From Craspedostauros australis (Eukaryota; Bacillariophyta; Bacillariophyceae; Mastogloiales; Achnanthaceae): 64,000 nt of DNA. The stretch's first letter is position 1. Each line of letters begins with the position of its first letter. Location of the stretch: the NCBI GenBank assembly GCA_026770025.1, contig JAMXDE010000007.1, positions 1,488,001 to 1,552,000 on the forward strand, read 5' to 3'. Below the pieces are notes generated by a model that saw only the letters and a list, made by a program, of their open reading frames with translations, was not told where the DNA came from and searched no databases. Shown here piece after piece: positions 21,852-33,100 of this stretch. A program made the translations under genes and the position numbers.

Positions 21852-23663
21852 ATGCCCCAACAAAGCCAAACTTCCGGTCGACGCTGGCCTCTTCTACCAT
21901 GCTGTTTGGTGGCTGGAATTCTCTGGTTGACGTTCAACTTTGAGGAGATTCACTCGATGGCCAAAACCCAGCAGCAGCGACAACAGCAACGTAGCATCAC
22001 GACATCGCCGTTGGCACTGGTCTCGGACAATCTCCAATCACCGACAACAGCAGGTGCAGCATCTCGCAAACAAATGGGTCCAATCCCTCCCACCGCGATC
22101 CTTCATCTCGGCCCACGCAAAACGGCAACCACCACCATCCAGCATTGGCTGAAGACGATGGCTCGTTATGACCACTTGCTGAGACGTGACCGTCTCACCT
22201 TCCGCGGTCACAAGGAGTCAGGCTACTCGCACGGTGTATCGCAGTACTTCCGCAGCTACGATTCCTCCATGTGCGTATCGACCAGCCGAGCAATCAGCAT
22301 GTCCCAGACAAGCACCCATCAACCAAAACAGTCAAAACAGTCAAGCCAGCCCAACTATCGCCAATCATCTCGGCAACAGAGTGGACGAAGGTATTTGCGG
22401 GAGAGCAGCCAATATTTCACGACTCGTACCAGTACAGCCACATCATCGGATACCAAATGCGACGCTGAAGGTACCATCCAACAAAGCTTCGATGCCTGGA
22501 AGCGCAGCATACACGAGGATGCGCGGGTCCATCACCGACACGTGCTCTTCTCAGACGAAGACATTCCCAGGCTCCATCGTTCCTATCTCATGTTCCAGGC
22601 TTCGCGACAATCCAACTCTTCGTGGTGGTACCATCATCCAGCCTCGCGCAGCCCCAACCACAAGAACAACAGCACGGGACTGCCGAGTCCACGGCCGGTC
22701 CTCCACATAATCCGTGACGAAGTCTTGTCGGACTATCACGAAGCTGGCAATCTCAGAATCACTGCCACGTATCGCAGGCACTTTGACTGGCTCTACAGCG
22801 AGTACCAGCAGGAGATGAAAACGCGGCACATGTTCGCTGGTCATCCCATGTACGGATTCGTCGAATGGTATCGGCTCCTTCAGGACGTCGACGCAATGAA
22901 GCACAACCACACCCTCAATGGCGCCATCCTCCGTGATCCAATCTACAGCACGATCCCGCACCACCTCGTGGAGCCATTGCGCCGCAGCAGCATCGACGAA
23001 TGGGAGCAGATATTCAAAACCAAAGTCCAAATCTACAACATGCACACCATGCCCAAGTCGAATCCACATCAGCAGCCTGGCACCGCGCTCCCGCTCCCAC
23101 TGCACTGGCTTTGCGAGACGATCCCGGACGTTGCACAGCATACGTGCGAGCAAGCCAGGCTTGGAAATCTCACGGATGTCATCAACAGCATTCCCGAGCA
23201 GGAGAAATCATCAGATCCGTTATATCGAGCGCGACGCATCGCATGGCATGCCGTTCACAAGAAGCGCATCAAGTTCAAGCGATCCGTCGTTGCCGCACTT
23301 CGGCGCGCACCTGGCTTGCATCAACCGATCTACGAAGCCATCCAGCAAAAGCTCGTGGAAGTTACGAAGCAGCATAGCTCCTCATCAACGCCAACAGCAC
23401 CATCGTCAATCATGGCCTGCCTCGCCGAAACTGAGTTGCAGCAACTATGGAGCAAGTCTGTCCAGATCCAAAGAGAGATCGTGCCGGAGTATCATCAAAA
23501 TGGTGATGGAAACAGCGACATCGAAGGTGCTTGGCAGAAAGCTCTTAGCAGCAGCAAGTTCTGCGATGTTGATCTGGACAACCTCTTCAGCGATGGCAAC
23601 CGTGATGGTTGGCAAGCCCTCTTCGACAGCATAGCATCCAAATACAATGCGCAGTACTCGTAA
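21852..23663 (+). CDS. type II membrane sulfotransferase-like protein, 603 aa
   Basis: The ATG at 21852 sits in CCACCATGCC. A short basic tail is followed by one hydrophobic segment at residues 12-30 with no clear cleavage site, which fits a Golgi-type signal anchor. A Gln/Ser-rich stem follows. At residues 83-98 the motif ILHLGPRKTATTTIQ matches the 5'-phosphosulfate loop (H-x-G-x-x-K-T-x-T-T) that binds PAPS in sulfotransferases. Near 302-318 ITATYRRHFDWLYSEY resembles the segment of such proteins that contacts the 3'-phosphate. The likely role is transfer of sulfate to glycans or wall polymers in the Golgi. The acceptor is unknown. The protein is longer than most sulfotransferases owing to low-complexity inserts (about residues 160-210). 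The 3' end lies 85 bp from a DNA transposon terminus. Confidence 0.72.
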   Translation: MPQQSQTSGRRWPLLPCCLVAGILWLTFNFEEIHSMAKTQQQRQQQRSITTSPLALVSDNLQSPTTAGAASRKQMGPIPPTAILHLGPRKTATTTIQHWLKTMARYDHLLRRDRLTFRGHKESGYSHGVSQYFRSYDSSMCVSTSRAISMSQTSTHQPKQSKQSSQPNYRQSSRQQSGRRYLRESSQYFTTRTSTATSSDTKCDAEGTIQQSFDAWKRSIHEDARVHHRHVLFSDEDIPRLHRSYLMFQASRQSNSSWWYHHPASRSPNHKNNSTGLPSPRPVLHIIRDEVLSDYHEAGNLRITATYRRHFDWLYSEYQQEMKTRHMFAGHPMYGFVEWYRLLQDVDAMKHNHTLNGAILRDPIYSTIPHHLVEPLRRSSIDEWEQIFKTKVQIYNMHTMPKSNPHQQPGTALPLPLHWLCETIPDVAQHTCEQARLGNLTDVINSIPEQEKSSDPLYRARRIAWHAVHKKRIKFKRSVVAALRRAPGLHQPIYEAIQQKLVEVTKQHSSSSTPTAPSSIMACLAETELQQLWSKSVQIQREIVPEYHQNGDGNSDIEGAWQKALSSSKFCDVDLDNLFSDGNRDGWQALFDSIASKYNAQYS

Positions 23664-23748
23664 TGGCACAGGCTACATCAACTTGGTGAAGTATTTTATG
23701 ATCAAGCAGTTAGACAACGACATATATATATTATAATAATAGAATATA

Positions 23749-23905
23749 ACCCAGGTCAGTGAGTGGACCTGCCGTTGGTAAAGTAGAGTGGTACTTTTTC
23801 TTCGATTACAACCAAACTATGCATACCAACCTACTCAATATAGTCACCATAGCAACAGGAAAATTACCCAGAATCTCAAAGTCCATAGTTTAGGTTTTAT
23901 GGACC
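23749..23905 (+). repeat. left terminal inverted repeat of the 4.5-kb transposon
   Basis: 157 bp matching the complement of 28135-28291. Long shared runs include TGGTAAAGTAGAGTGG, CTTCGATTACAACCAAACTA and CACCATAGCAACAGGAAAAT. Confidence 0.92.
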
Positions 23906-24024
23906 TGTCAATGTGCTTATTTTTGGACTACTCCTAAACTGGGCGATAGACATCCGACAAGTTCGATCCAAAATAACGTGTTCGTGTTCTTGGTTTTGGC
24001 GAATTTGTTCACATTTTGAATTAA

Positions 24025-27000
24025 TTAGTCCTTATTTTGTTCCTCCCTTTTCGCCATCAGTCTCCATCTCATCCTCGTCCGAATCGCATCCCTCACTTCT
24101 TCCGGGACCATCTCTTCGTTCTCCGCGTGCCTCCTGGTGGTGTTGGCCTCGCACCACATTCTATTCTCTCTGTCCTCTTCCTCCATCTCTTCCTCTTCTT
24201 CACTCTGCTGCTGCTCTGCTGGCTTCGTACCTGATGGTTCCGCGACAGTTGCGGCTGTTGCAGGTGGTGATGTCGATGCCATTTTGGTGTTGTTGTCGGT
24301 CGCACTTGGTGCCACGGTGGTTTTCTTCGCTGCGCGCTGTGCGTTGTTGTATGCTGCGGAAAGGTACGATTTCACGCGCATTGGACTTGCGTGCAACTGG
24401 ATGTACCAATCGGTCTCCGTTCCCTCCAGCTCCATCACTCGGCGGTGCGCTTCGTGTTCTGTTGGTCGATTCTTCGGGTCCTTTTTGGCGGCTGTGCTCA
24501 TTTCATCCAATTTCAGCAGTACGTACCGTGGTAACTCCGCGTTGCTGCGCGTTGTTTTCACTGCCCAGCCCTTCACCGCGAGTCGAGGGATTTCTGCTTC
24601 CGCGGTCTGGTCTTTCAAATTTGCGGTGTGGTCGTGTGGTAGCTCTCCTTGCCCCATGTTCAGTGCGTCGCGAAAGACGAGCGCTTTGCTCTCCACTGCA
24701 GTAGAGCCGCGCTTTCGCGTCTTCTTCTTCTTCTTCGGCGATTCGGCGGTGAACGGTTCCTTTCCTGACGTGTGCGTCGCGATGGTGCGGACACCCAGCT
24801 GGTTGATTTCCCATTCCTCCCATTCGGCACACGGGACAAGAACGTCGTCTGTGACACCAGATGCTGCCACCAAATTCGCCTCGTCGTCTCCAAACTTGAC
24901 CTCGTGCGTTTGGCGCACCTTTTGCCCTTTCGCGCAGAAACGCTTCTTCGGCATTCCAGGGAAGCTCAGGACGCGCCCCTCAAGGCATTCTGCGTCCACC
25001 AAAACCGTGGTTGTTCCTGCGATGTTGCCAGCTTCCAATGCGTCGAAAAGTTGGTGTTCCGTCTTGATGTCGTTGTCCTCCAGCACGTACGCTCGCAGTA
25101 CAACAGTGATGTACGCAAAGTGCGTGTCGAGGCGGCTTTTTCCGGTTTGGGCTTCGGTGTAGATCCAGGCAGAAATCTTTGGGACATTTCATGTTCCAAG
25201 GTTCTTGTTGAGCACTGATGTTATCAGTGGCATGTGCTCGTGGCTCGCGAAACAAGACGCGTTATCGGATTGGATGACAATTTCAGTGACCGATGGAAGC
25301 AGTTTTCTCACCTGTTGTTGCACAATTTCGAGAAGCCCGCCAACTTGCAGGGTGTCTTGTGTTGGCCTCCCCTTTACGATGATATCGATGAAGCGATAAG
25401 TGAAAATGTCATTGTGACACATTATCACCATCGCGCCCAACAGAGACATGCCCTTCTTGCCCCAGTATTCTTGTTGAGCTTCGCCTTGGCCAGTCGGAAG
25501 AATTTTCTGCTTGTGGTCGAGCACCACATGCGCACGATCCTCTCTGTTGTTGATATTTTTGAGGCACTGCTCAATTTGTCCAAATTGAACCTTGCTGCGC
25601 ACTTTGTGTGCCATGTACCACAGTATTTCGTTGTTGAACCTTGGTGCAGCATTGAGCATTGACTCCAATTCTGTCGCGTGTTCCGCAAGGTGATCTTCCA
25701 TAAGCGATGTCACAAAAGGGACATATCGGTCGTCCACAAAACGCATCACCCCTGCACAACGGTTGCATACTCCAGTGTGCTGTTTGTCTGTGGGGACGCG
25801 AGGCTGTTCATTATTGTCAGTGGTGGTGTCATTGGCAGCGGCATCTGTCACACAAGTGATGTCAGGAATATCAATAGTGATGGTTGGAGTGTCATTGGTG
25901 GCAGAAGCAATGTTGTTTGTTCAAGTGTTCTTCTTCCTGAGCTTGTGCTTGTTGGTACGTGCTCGGATTGTTGTCTTCTTCTTCTCGTTGGGCGTGAGCG
26001 CGAATTGAGCTGAGTGGAGTGGGTCATTACACTCCATCTGCATGTGAGAGGCAGTGAATTCCCATTTGACGAAGACAACAAGAAGCTCCAACGCATACAA
26101 AAGTGACTCGGCTGTGCGCACATGCTGGGAAATCATGTCATTCTCGTCCTCGGCATCGTTTGTTGCAGGATACTTAGCCTTCAAAAGTGTGACGAGGCGC
26201 GAGATCGTGCGTTTGAGAGTGAGCATCGCCAGCAAGAAGTGGCTCTCGAAGGAAGACAGTCCTGTGTTCACTTTGCCACGTCGTGTTAGTAGCTTTGTCA
26301 TCTCCTTAAATGCTGGCTTGCCCACCGGGTTGGTAGTGGTCGTCTTGTACATGTCGAATAGCACCATGACGCTTTTTCCTCCACGATCGAAGACTGGAAC
26401 GTTGTCGAATACAACTCCTTCCCACTCCACTGCGTGGCACAAGCCAGCCTTGTACGTGGTCGTAGTGCAGAGAAAGGACACCACGCCAGACAAAGCACAT
26501 GCAGTCACACGGTATTGGAGAACTTTGGGAGGAATGGTTTCCCCATCGCTCAACATGTCATGGTAACGATGCAATGTGTTATGTTGGCTTTTTGTGACAG
26601 TTAATCGATTGCTATGTACATGCAGGCGTTCTTCCTCCGGCAATCCATTGGCGTATCCAGTGAGAATATCTGTGCATGCTTTTGGAGATGCAGACTTCGC
26701 GAGAACGGCTCTCGCACAGAGGTGCATGAGCTTGCTCCCTCCAACACATATGCGGAACAGATTTGGTGCAAGCGTCAGTGGTGGCAGCGCTTGCCCAGCT
26801 CGGACAAATTGCACCACCTCATGCATCTGGCCAGTTGGTGTCGCTTCTTTTGGGAGCAACACACCCCAGAGCGCAGAAGCAATTGGCGCCCACAGCCGTT
26901 TGATGTTGCACCAGACTTGCTTGTTGTGTTTTCCTCCAAGTGCGAATCCCGTCTTTGGCATACAGTCGAACGCTTTTGGAGAAAGGCCAGACTTAACCAA

Positions 27001-27603
27001 ACCTGCGACGCGGACCAACGCATCGCGACGCCATCCTCTCACCGTTTTGTTGATGATTCTGTTGCGTCCTGTTCGCTTCCTCCTGCAATCACGGCCATCC
27101 ACGTAGTCGTCGTCGCTGTCAACGTCAACACGGGTGGAAGCGCCTCCAGCGACAGCGTTGGCATGTTGTGCAGTGCTTGCGCAGGTAGTTGGTTTGGCAG
27201 GAGACTCAACAGGAGGTGGCACGTTCACGCTGACGTCTACCACTGTGATAGCACCGACACCTTGTCCCACTGTACGCAGTGTGACCGTTGGTGTATCAAA
27301 AATGACACCAGCCACACTGGACAGGCGCACATCAACGCGCAGGTTAGCGGCATCGACATGCGCCAAAGTTGGAACAAGGTTGCTGTCCACTGGAAGCATC
27401 GGCTTCACCTCGATCGCGTGAGTGATGTTGGTGGGCTTCCGCAATCCAGCAGACAGCTTGTCAGGCAACAGCTGCTTACGAGTAGGTGCCAAGTTGCCAT
27501 TTGAATCAAAAGGAGAATCGAGAGGGGCAGCACAGGAACGAGGCTTCTTACGAGGAGATGGGCTTTCGCCCTTGATTGTTGCTTTGGCAGGGATGGAGGA
27601 CAT
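24025..27603 (-). pseudogene. DDE-like transposase frame crossed by two TGA codons, 1192 codons
   Basis: A single frame from ATG at 27603 to TAA at 24025-24027 is crossed only by TGA at 25921-25923 and 25189-25191. The first 560 codons are a basic, Cys-containing region without a recognised domain. The next block has paired Cys (CNRC) and then candidate catalytic positions: Asp in VVLDHKQKI, Asp in IQSDNASCF. After the second TGA the frame gives YTEAQTGKSRLDTHF, whose Glu is a good candidate third acid. This D-D-E layout with QSDN and GK..D is known from several eukaryotic cut-and-paste transposases, but I cannot name the superfamily. A Lys-rich stretch and an acidic Glu run near the C-terminus could be a nuclear signal and an interaction tail. 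Both TGAs could be decayed CGA (Arg). Confidence 0.72.
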
Positions 27604-27626
27604 GGTGTTGATGGTAGCAAAGGAGG

Positions 27627-27671
<45 letters not shown>

Positions 27672-27672
27672 C
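27627..27672. repeat. tetranucleotide microsatellite (TTGA)n
   Basis: About eleven tandem TTGA copies lie 24 bp upstream of the transposase start codon, in its leader. Confidence 0.97.
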
Positions 27673-28134
27673 GATGCACGAATTGCACTGTAGAACGATG
27701 AATGAAAGCGAGGGGAGCAGGGGAAGCCGAAGGAGGTGTTGGATGAAGCAGCCAAAACAATAACCACCAATGTCATTTGTACTCTCACTCCTCCCAATAC
27801 GACTGCATCACAACAGATGCAACAAGCATTGCCACGGTGGAGGCACCTCGGGAATGAAGCAAAAATGTGACGGGAGTTTTGTGTCTGCGTGGCAACGATG
27901 TGTGCGTGCGCATGTGGTGATGATGTGTGTGATGCCGACAAGCACAAAATGTCAATCGATTCCGCAGCAGCTAACGTTGTTTAACGTGTTCCAAACGAAC
28001 GAGGAGGAAGGAAAAAGCTGGAGACACTAACGTGAATGGACACCTTCCGTTATTAACTCAGAATAGCAAAGAACTTTCGGCAAAACTACAGTGTGGAACA
28101 CTACGTTTGACCCAAACGATTCCAAATATTGGAT

Positions 28135-28291
28135 GGTCCATAAAACTTAAAAAATGGACTTTAAGATTCTGGGTAATTTTCCTGTTGCTATGGTGACTAT
28201 AATGAGTAGGTTTATATGCTTAGTTTGGTTGTAATCGAAGAAAAATTGCCACTCTACTTTACCAATGGTTGGTCGACTCACTGACCCGGGT
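28135..28291 (-). repeat. right terminal inverted repeat of the 4.5-kb transposon
   Basis: This is the inverted partner of 23749-23905. It ends in TCACTGACCCGGGT. Confidence 0.92.
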
Positions 28292-30109
28292 CATATGCTG
28301 TTGTAAAAACAATACAATCTGCGATTCCTCCTACTTTCAGCTTGTAAAATAAAACATGATTTGGGACACGACAATTTTCTCGTGTTTTCGTTCCTTATGT
28401 TCCATCGCGTTCTAATATTTTGATCTATGGCATTACCGCGCCTCCCTGTGTGGTAGAGAAATCTAAAGGGTAGTCAAACGAGCTACGCCGATCCTTTTAC
28501 TCTGTGATTCCCGTGCCATTACTTTTGTTGTTGTGGTGGTGTCGTTTGGCAGATTCGTGTTGGAAATCACTGCCAGTCGTGTTTGCCTTCGCCTTCACCT
28601 TCACCAATCGTGCCATCGCGAAGCACAAAGCGTTGAAAGGAGGGTGCGCGGCGAGGCGAGCATCGGAATCAGCGATAAAGTGAACAATGTGTTTAACCGC
28701 CACGCTCGGCTTTCGTCTACCAACCGTTATTATTCCTGTCACATCCACACACAAGCACAAGTGGCGACGCGCCCGTCGGCAGCCGCCTTCGCAGAAACAA
28801 GAAGCAACAAGTTGGTTTTCTGTCCAGCAAACGCCCGTTTCAACCGAAACAGACTCATCATAACGCACACCGGATTGGCCGCTCAACGGCAACACTCAAC
28901 CGAAGCAAGGCAAAGCTGAGTTTTTCTGGCGGTGGTAAGTTCGACCATGGCGAAAACGATGACGATGATGATCATGGACGACGGTCAACGCTCTCCGCTG
29001 TGACGGACGATCCCAACAAGCCATGGGCATGGCAGCGACAGCATCTTGCACAGCACACGGGACAACACCGAGGACGACAACGATGATGGATGGTTCTCGT
29101 CCTCGTGACCGCGCGGGTGAACGTTGGTTGCCTCCCAAGGCGCCGTCTCTCGCGCTGTCACTGGCACTTGCGAGGAGTCTCTGTCGCTCACACGATTTTT
29201 GCTTTTCTCCACATTCTCTTCTTGTGCGTCTCACCCGCCTCATTCTCGTTTTTGTCTCGCCAAACTGCACCGGATCCCGTGTGATTGGAATTGAATCGGA
29301 ATCTGGCGTGAATTGGACACGAAATTACTTAATGGATTCATGTCGCATCGACTGACCAACCTAACGGAAAACTTTGACCGGCTGCAATTCAAATTTGAAA
29401 ACCGGACGATTCACAAAACAAAAACAAACAAACACACAAACAACAAAACAAATGGCAACCCCCCTGCCCTGGCAACTCTGGTAATGCACAACCAACTCAC
29501 ACGACCAACACAACAAACTCGACCAACGCATCACCTTGGTTGACTATCCGATCGGTGTCCGTTCCAACATACCAACACACCCACTTCCAAATTCGGTTGT
29601 GCATGTGCGCGTGTATGTGTATGTGACTTCATACACATCTGCATCTTCCGGACATCAAACCGACCGGTGCTTCATACATCATCATCGTTCAATCCACAAT
29701 CCATCATCATCTCGAATACCATCACAGCATTGCAGCACATTGCCGCGACGAAAGGCAACACAACGCAGCGTGGCATTCATCAAAGTCCCGATCCGACTCG
29801 CACGAAACCGCCTCATCGGTTGGTTTCGGCAATTGACTTATCTACACACTGACTGCTTGCGAGATTGAGTAAATCTTGTTCAAGCAACACCCAGATCGTC
29901 GGAAAAATCTCCGCGTCTGTTGCACTTCTGTGAGCCCATCTCGTCGCAACCGTTTCGGCCCACAATACGCGTTGAAACGGAATACAAAGCCAGACCATAA
30001 GCAACTCAACGCAAGGCCATTGACAAGATCGAGGCACAATCGTCTCCAATACAGAAGGTAGGAGGGAGCAAGCCCAGACACAGGATCGCAAGAGACGACA
30101 ACGAGGACG
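28292..30109. other. intergenic; upstream region of the MYB gene
   Basis: A stretch of 1.8 kb holds only short mutually overlapping frames with no known motif. An A/C-rich tract of AAACAAAC type lies near 29415-29450. The last few hundred bases are AAC/CGA-rich and probably include the MYB leader. Confidence 0.45.
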
Positions 30110-33100
30110 ATGAAAGCAGAGGCTGAATCGAAGACCAAGGCAACGGGCCCGACTGTCCCAACCGACGGCAACGATGCGACATCCAACGCCAAGCAACAGC
30201 AGCAACCGCAACCGGGCAGGGGCCATCTACCGACCGTGATCACTGTGGATACCTCTCATGGGACAGATGCGACATCTGCCGACGGCACCGCAACAGGGGG
30301 AAGCGGAGCGAACGGAGATCATGGCAGCGGAGTCGGTCCATCGGAGAGCGAACAACGCTTCGGCCAAGCACGAACTCCGAAGCATGCGAATAAGACACGA
30401 GATGACAGCGCATCGAATCAGAGCGGACGCATGCCCAGCGCAGCAACCGGCAGCGGCCATGGCATCCAGCAGCGTCAGCAGCAGCAACAGCACGCACATC
30501 CACATCATCAAACCCGCCCACCACCGCATGGGCATCCCCACGGGCACCCGCACCCTCATGCGCAACAAGCACAACGGCGTTCACCATTTCCGCCGTATGG
30601 ACAGCCACCAAGGGCGTACGATGGAAGGCCGCTCGGTGGTTCAGGCGCATTCCAGCCGCACGAATCCAGAAGAAAGCCGGCGCAAGCACCTGCAGACCGC
30701 TACTACGACAGCCGAGGTCCCGTGCAGGTATCACCAGGCGCGGGCACGACCGTTGAGTACCACCACGCTGGACCCGCACCCGGACCACCAGGCCCTCCTC
30801 CACCTGGATACCATGTACGAGGCGGACCACCTGTTCGTCCCGACGGGACGTACATTACTCATCCACAGCATCCAGGTGCACCACCTGGCGCATATTACGA
30901 CCGTTCTAGATACGGCAGTGCACCGTACAATGGGCAACGAGCTGCACCGCACGGATACGACGGCCGTGGTCCACCGCCACCACCACCGTCAACGTCGCAC
31001 AGGGGATTCCGACCACCGTACCCGCACCAGTACTCGGCGCAACAAGGTTTCAGCGGGTACCCACCGCAAGACATCCGAGGCGGCCAACCACCATCATGGG
31101 GGGCACGCCAACCGCCGCCGCCGTACCATCATCCATATCCGCACGGCCCCAGCGGCGGCAGCACCACTTCTCCTGGTGCTGGGCAGCCCGGACAAGCGGC
31201 AAGCGCCGGCGGCAACGGCAACGTCGGAACCGGTCAACCAGGATCAAGCATGTCAAGAGAGCCAGCTCCAGGGATGAGAGGACCAGGACAACAGTACGCT
31301 CATGGACCACGGCACACACGTCGCTCTCCCCACCCGGAACATTCACCACGCTCCCACCATTCGCAGTACGGCCAACCGAACCAGCACCAACAACAGACGA
31401 ATGCGGCCAACGCCCCAGCACACGATGGGTACCGTGTCAGCCGTGCCGTGTCATCATCTTTCGATGTGGGCGTATCCAAAGATCGAACTGCCGCCCACCA
31501 TTCGTCACAAGCAGCAAGTACGAGTACGGTGACCTCGCCGAGACGTGACCCTGCGGAACAATCAGCGAAGCCAACTTCGCAGCAACCAACAGCTGGAAAG
31601 AAGAAGAGCGCTGGAAATCAAAGCAAAAGCGCAGCTGACAGTAGCAACGGCAACGGCAACGGCAACAGCGCAGGGGATAACGATTTGCCCGACGATGTGT
31701 CCTGGGGACAGCTCAATCAGGTGCAAAGCGTGGATGAGGCAGCGATGAGGGATCGTCTGTCGAAGCGCGGGGTGGGTAAGGATGGAGACGACGACCAGCC
31801 GAGATCCAATTCATCCTCCCTCACTAACTCACCAACTCAAGGTATCGAGCAACGTCACGCCAAGATGGCAGAAGAGACTGTTGCGGAGGCTGCGAGGCAG
31901 GCAAGTTCGTTGGACTCCCTGTGCTCCGTGGCCTCCGCTCAAGAGCCACTGGACACGACACGAGCACAAGCATCCGTGTCGGCGCAGCCATCGAGCCCAA
32001 CCTCCGACGTTGGCTTGCTCGACCTCATGAAGTGCTCCAGCGGCAGCAGCGGCTTGCTGCACCTGCCCGCGCACCAGCGTAGCCAAGACGCGTACAGCAT
32101 CGAAGGCAAGCGCAGTCTCGACGAGGAGCGTGGAGACAGCAACACAGCTGGACCAGGCCAGGAGACCGTCAGCGACGAGATGCGGCGGGCCCCTTCTGCT
32201 GAATACGATGACCTGAAATCTGAAGATGGCAGCCAACGCCCGACCAAGAGGGCCAAGCGCAGCAGCGACGCTCTGCGATCCACTCTCGATTCCAAGATCA
32301 CCAAATCGCCACTTTCCATCGCATGCAGCCCACCGACATCACCAAGCGGTCTCGAACGAAGAGGGAGCCTGGGATCGACGACGATCGATCCGAAGTTCAG
32401 CTCCGGAGATGGAACCGCAGGTCGGCTTGGCGTCAAGCAGGAGTACCACCAATCTCCACAACCCATGGACGCATCGTACTTTGACAAACCACCATCGTAT
32501 TCGTACTCCATCGATTCGGCACCGTCCATCCCCAAGGAACCCGGCCATCGTCGCGGGCTGAGTCTGCCCTCCCTTCCACCCAGACCAGGATCATCGACAT
32601 CATCCACCATCACGCCGAAGGATACCCTCACGCTGGGCGTTGACAGAGATGGCGACAACAACTCGTACGGCAACGGTGCGGTGCCATCCGTCCCATCGTG
32701 GGAGATCCATGCTCAGGACAGCTTCGGCGGTGGCAGCCTCAGCGCGAGCGGATACGGCCTTATGCCCAACTTCAGCTTCCAGGACTACCCCATGCTTTCT
32801 GCGAGTGAAAGCAATTTGGGCGCCAACTACGGACCGGGTCCTGAAACCGCCAGCGGCAGAGACAGTGCGCTTAGCCAGCAACTGACCGGAACCACCGATC
32901 CCAAGAAAGAGTCACTCGCTTCGACTGCAGGTGGTGAACCAGGCATGGATCCAAGGCACAGAGGACCAGCACCACCATCCCAGCCACCAATCGAATCCAG
33001 GAACCAGTCGTTCGATGCGTACCATCGGGGAGGCAGTTTCCACCGATCTGACTCCATGGACCCATCGTACTCAGACCCGCATGGGCGGCAACCAATGAAT

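Larger units (their letters stand above)
23749..28291 (-). mobile_element. 4.5-kb TIR DNA transposon with a DDE-like transposase frame
   Basis: The ends are 157-bp inverted repeats (23749-23905 and 28135-28291), about 85-90 percent alike by eye, starting ACCC(A/G)GGTCAGTGAG. Between them one minus-strand frame (24025-27603) fills most of the element. No target duplication is clear: the flanks read GAATATA on the left and CATATGC on the right. There are no LTRs and no RT, so this is a cut-and-paste type element. Superfamily not assigned; the frame has three DDE-like blocks but an unusual long N-terminal part. Confidence 0.88.
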
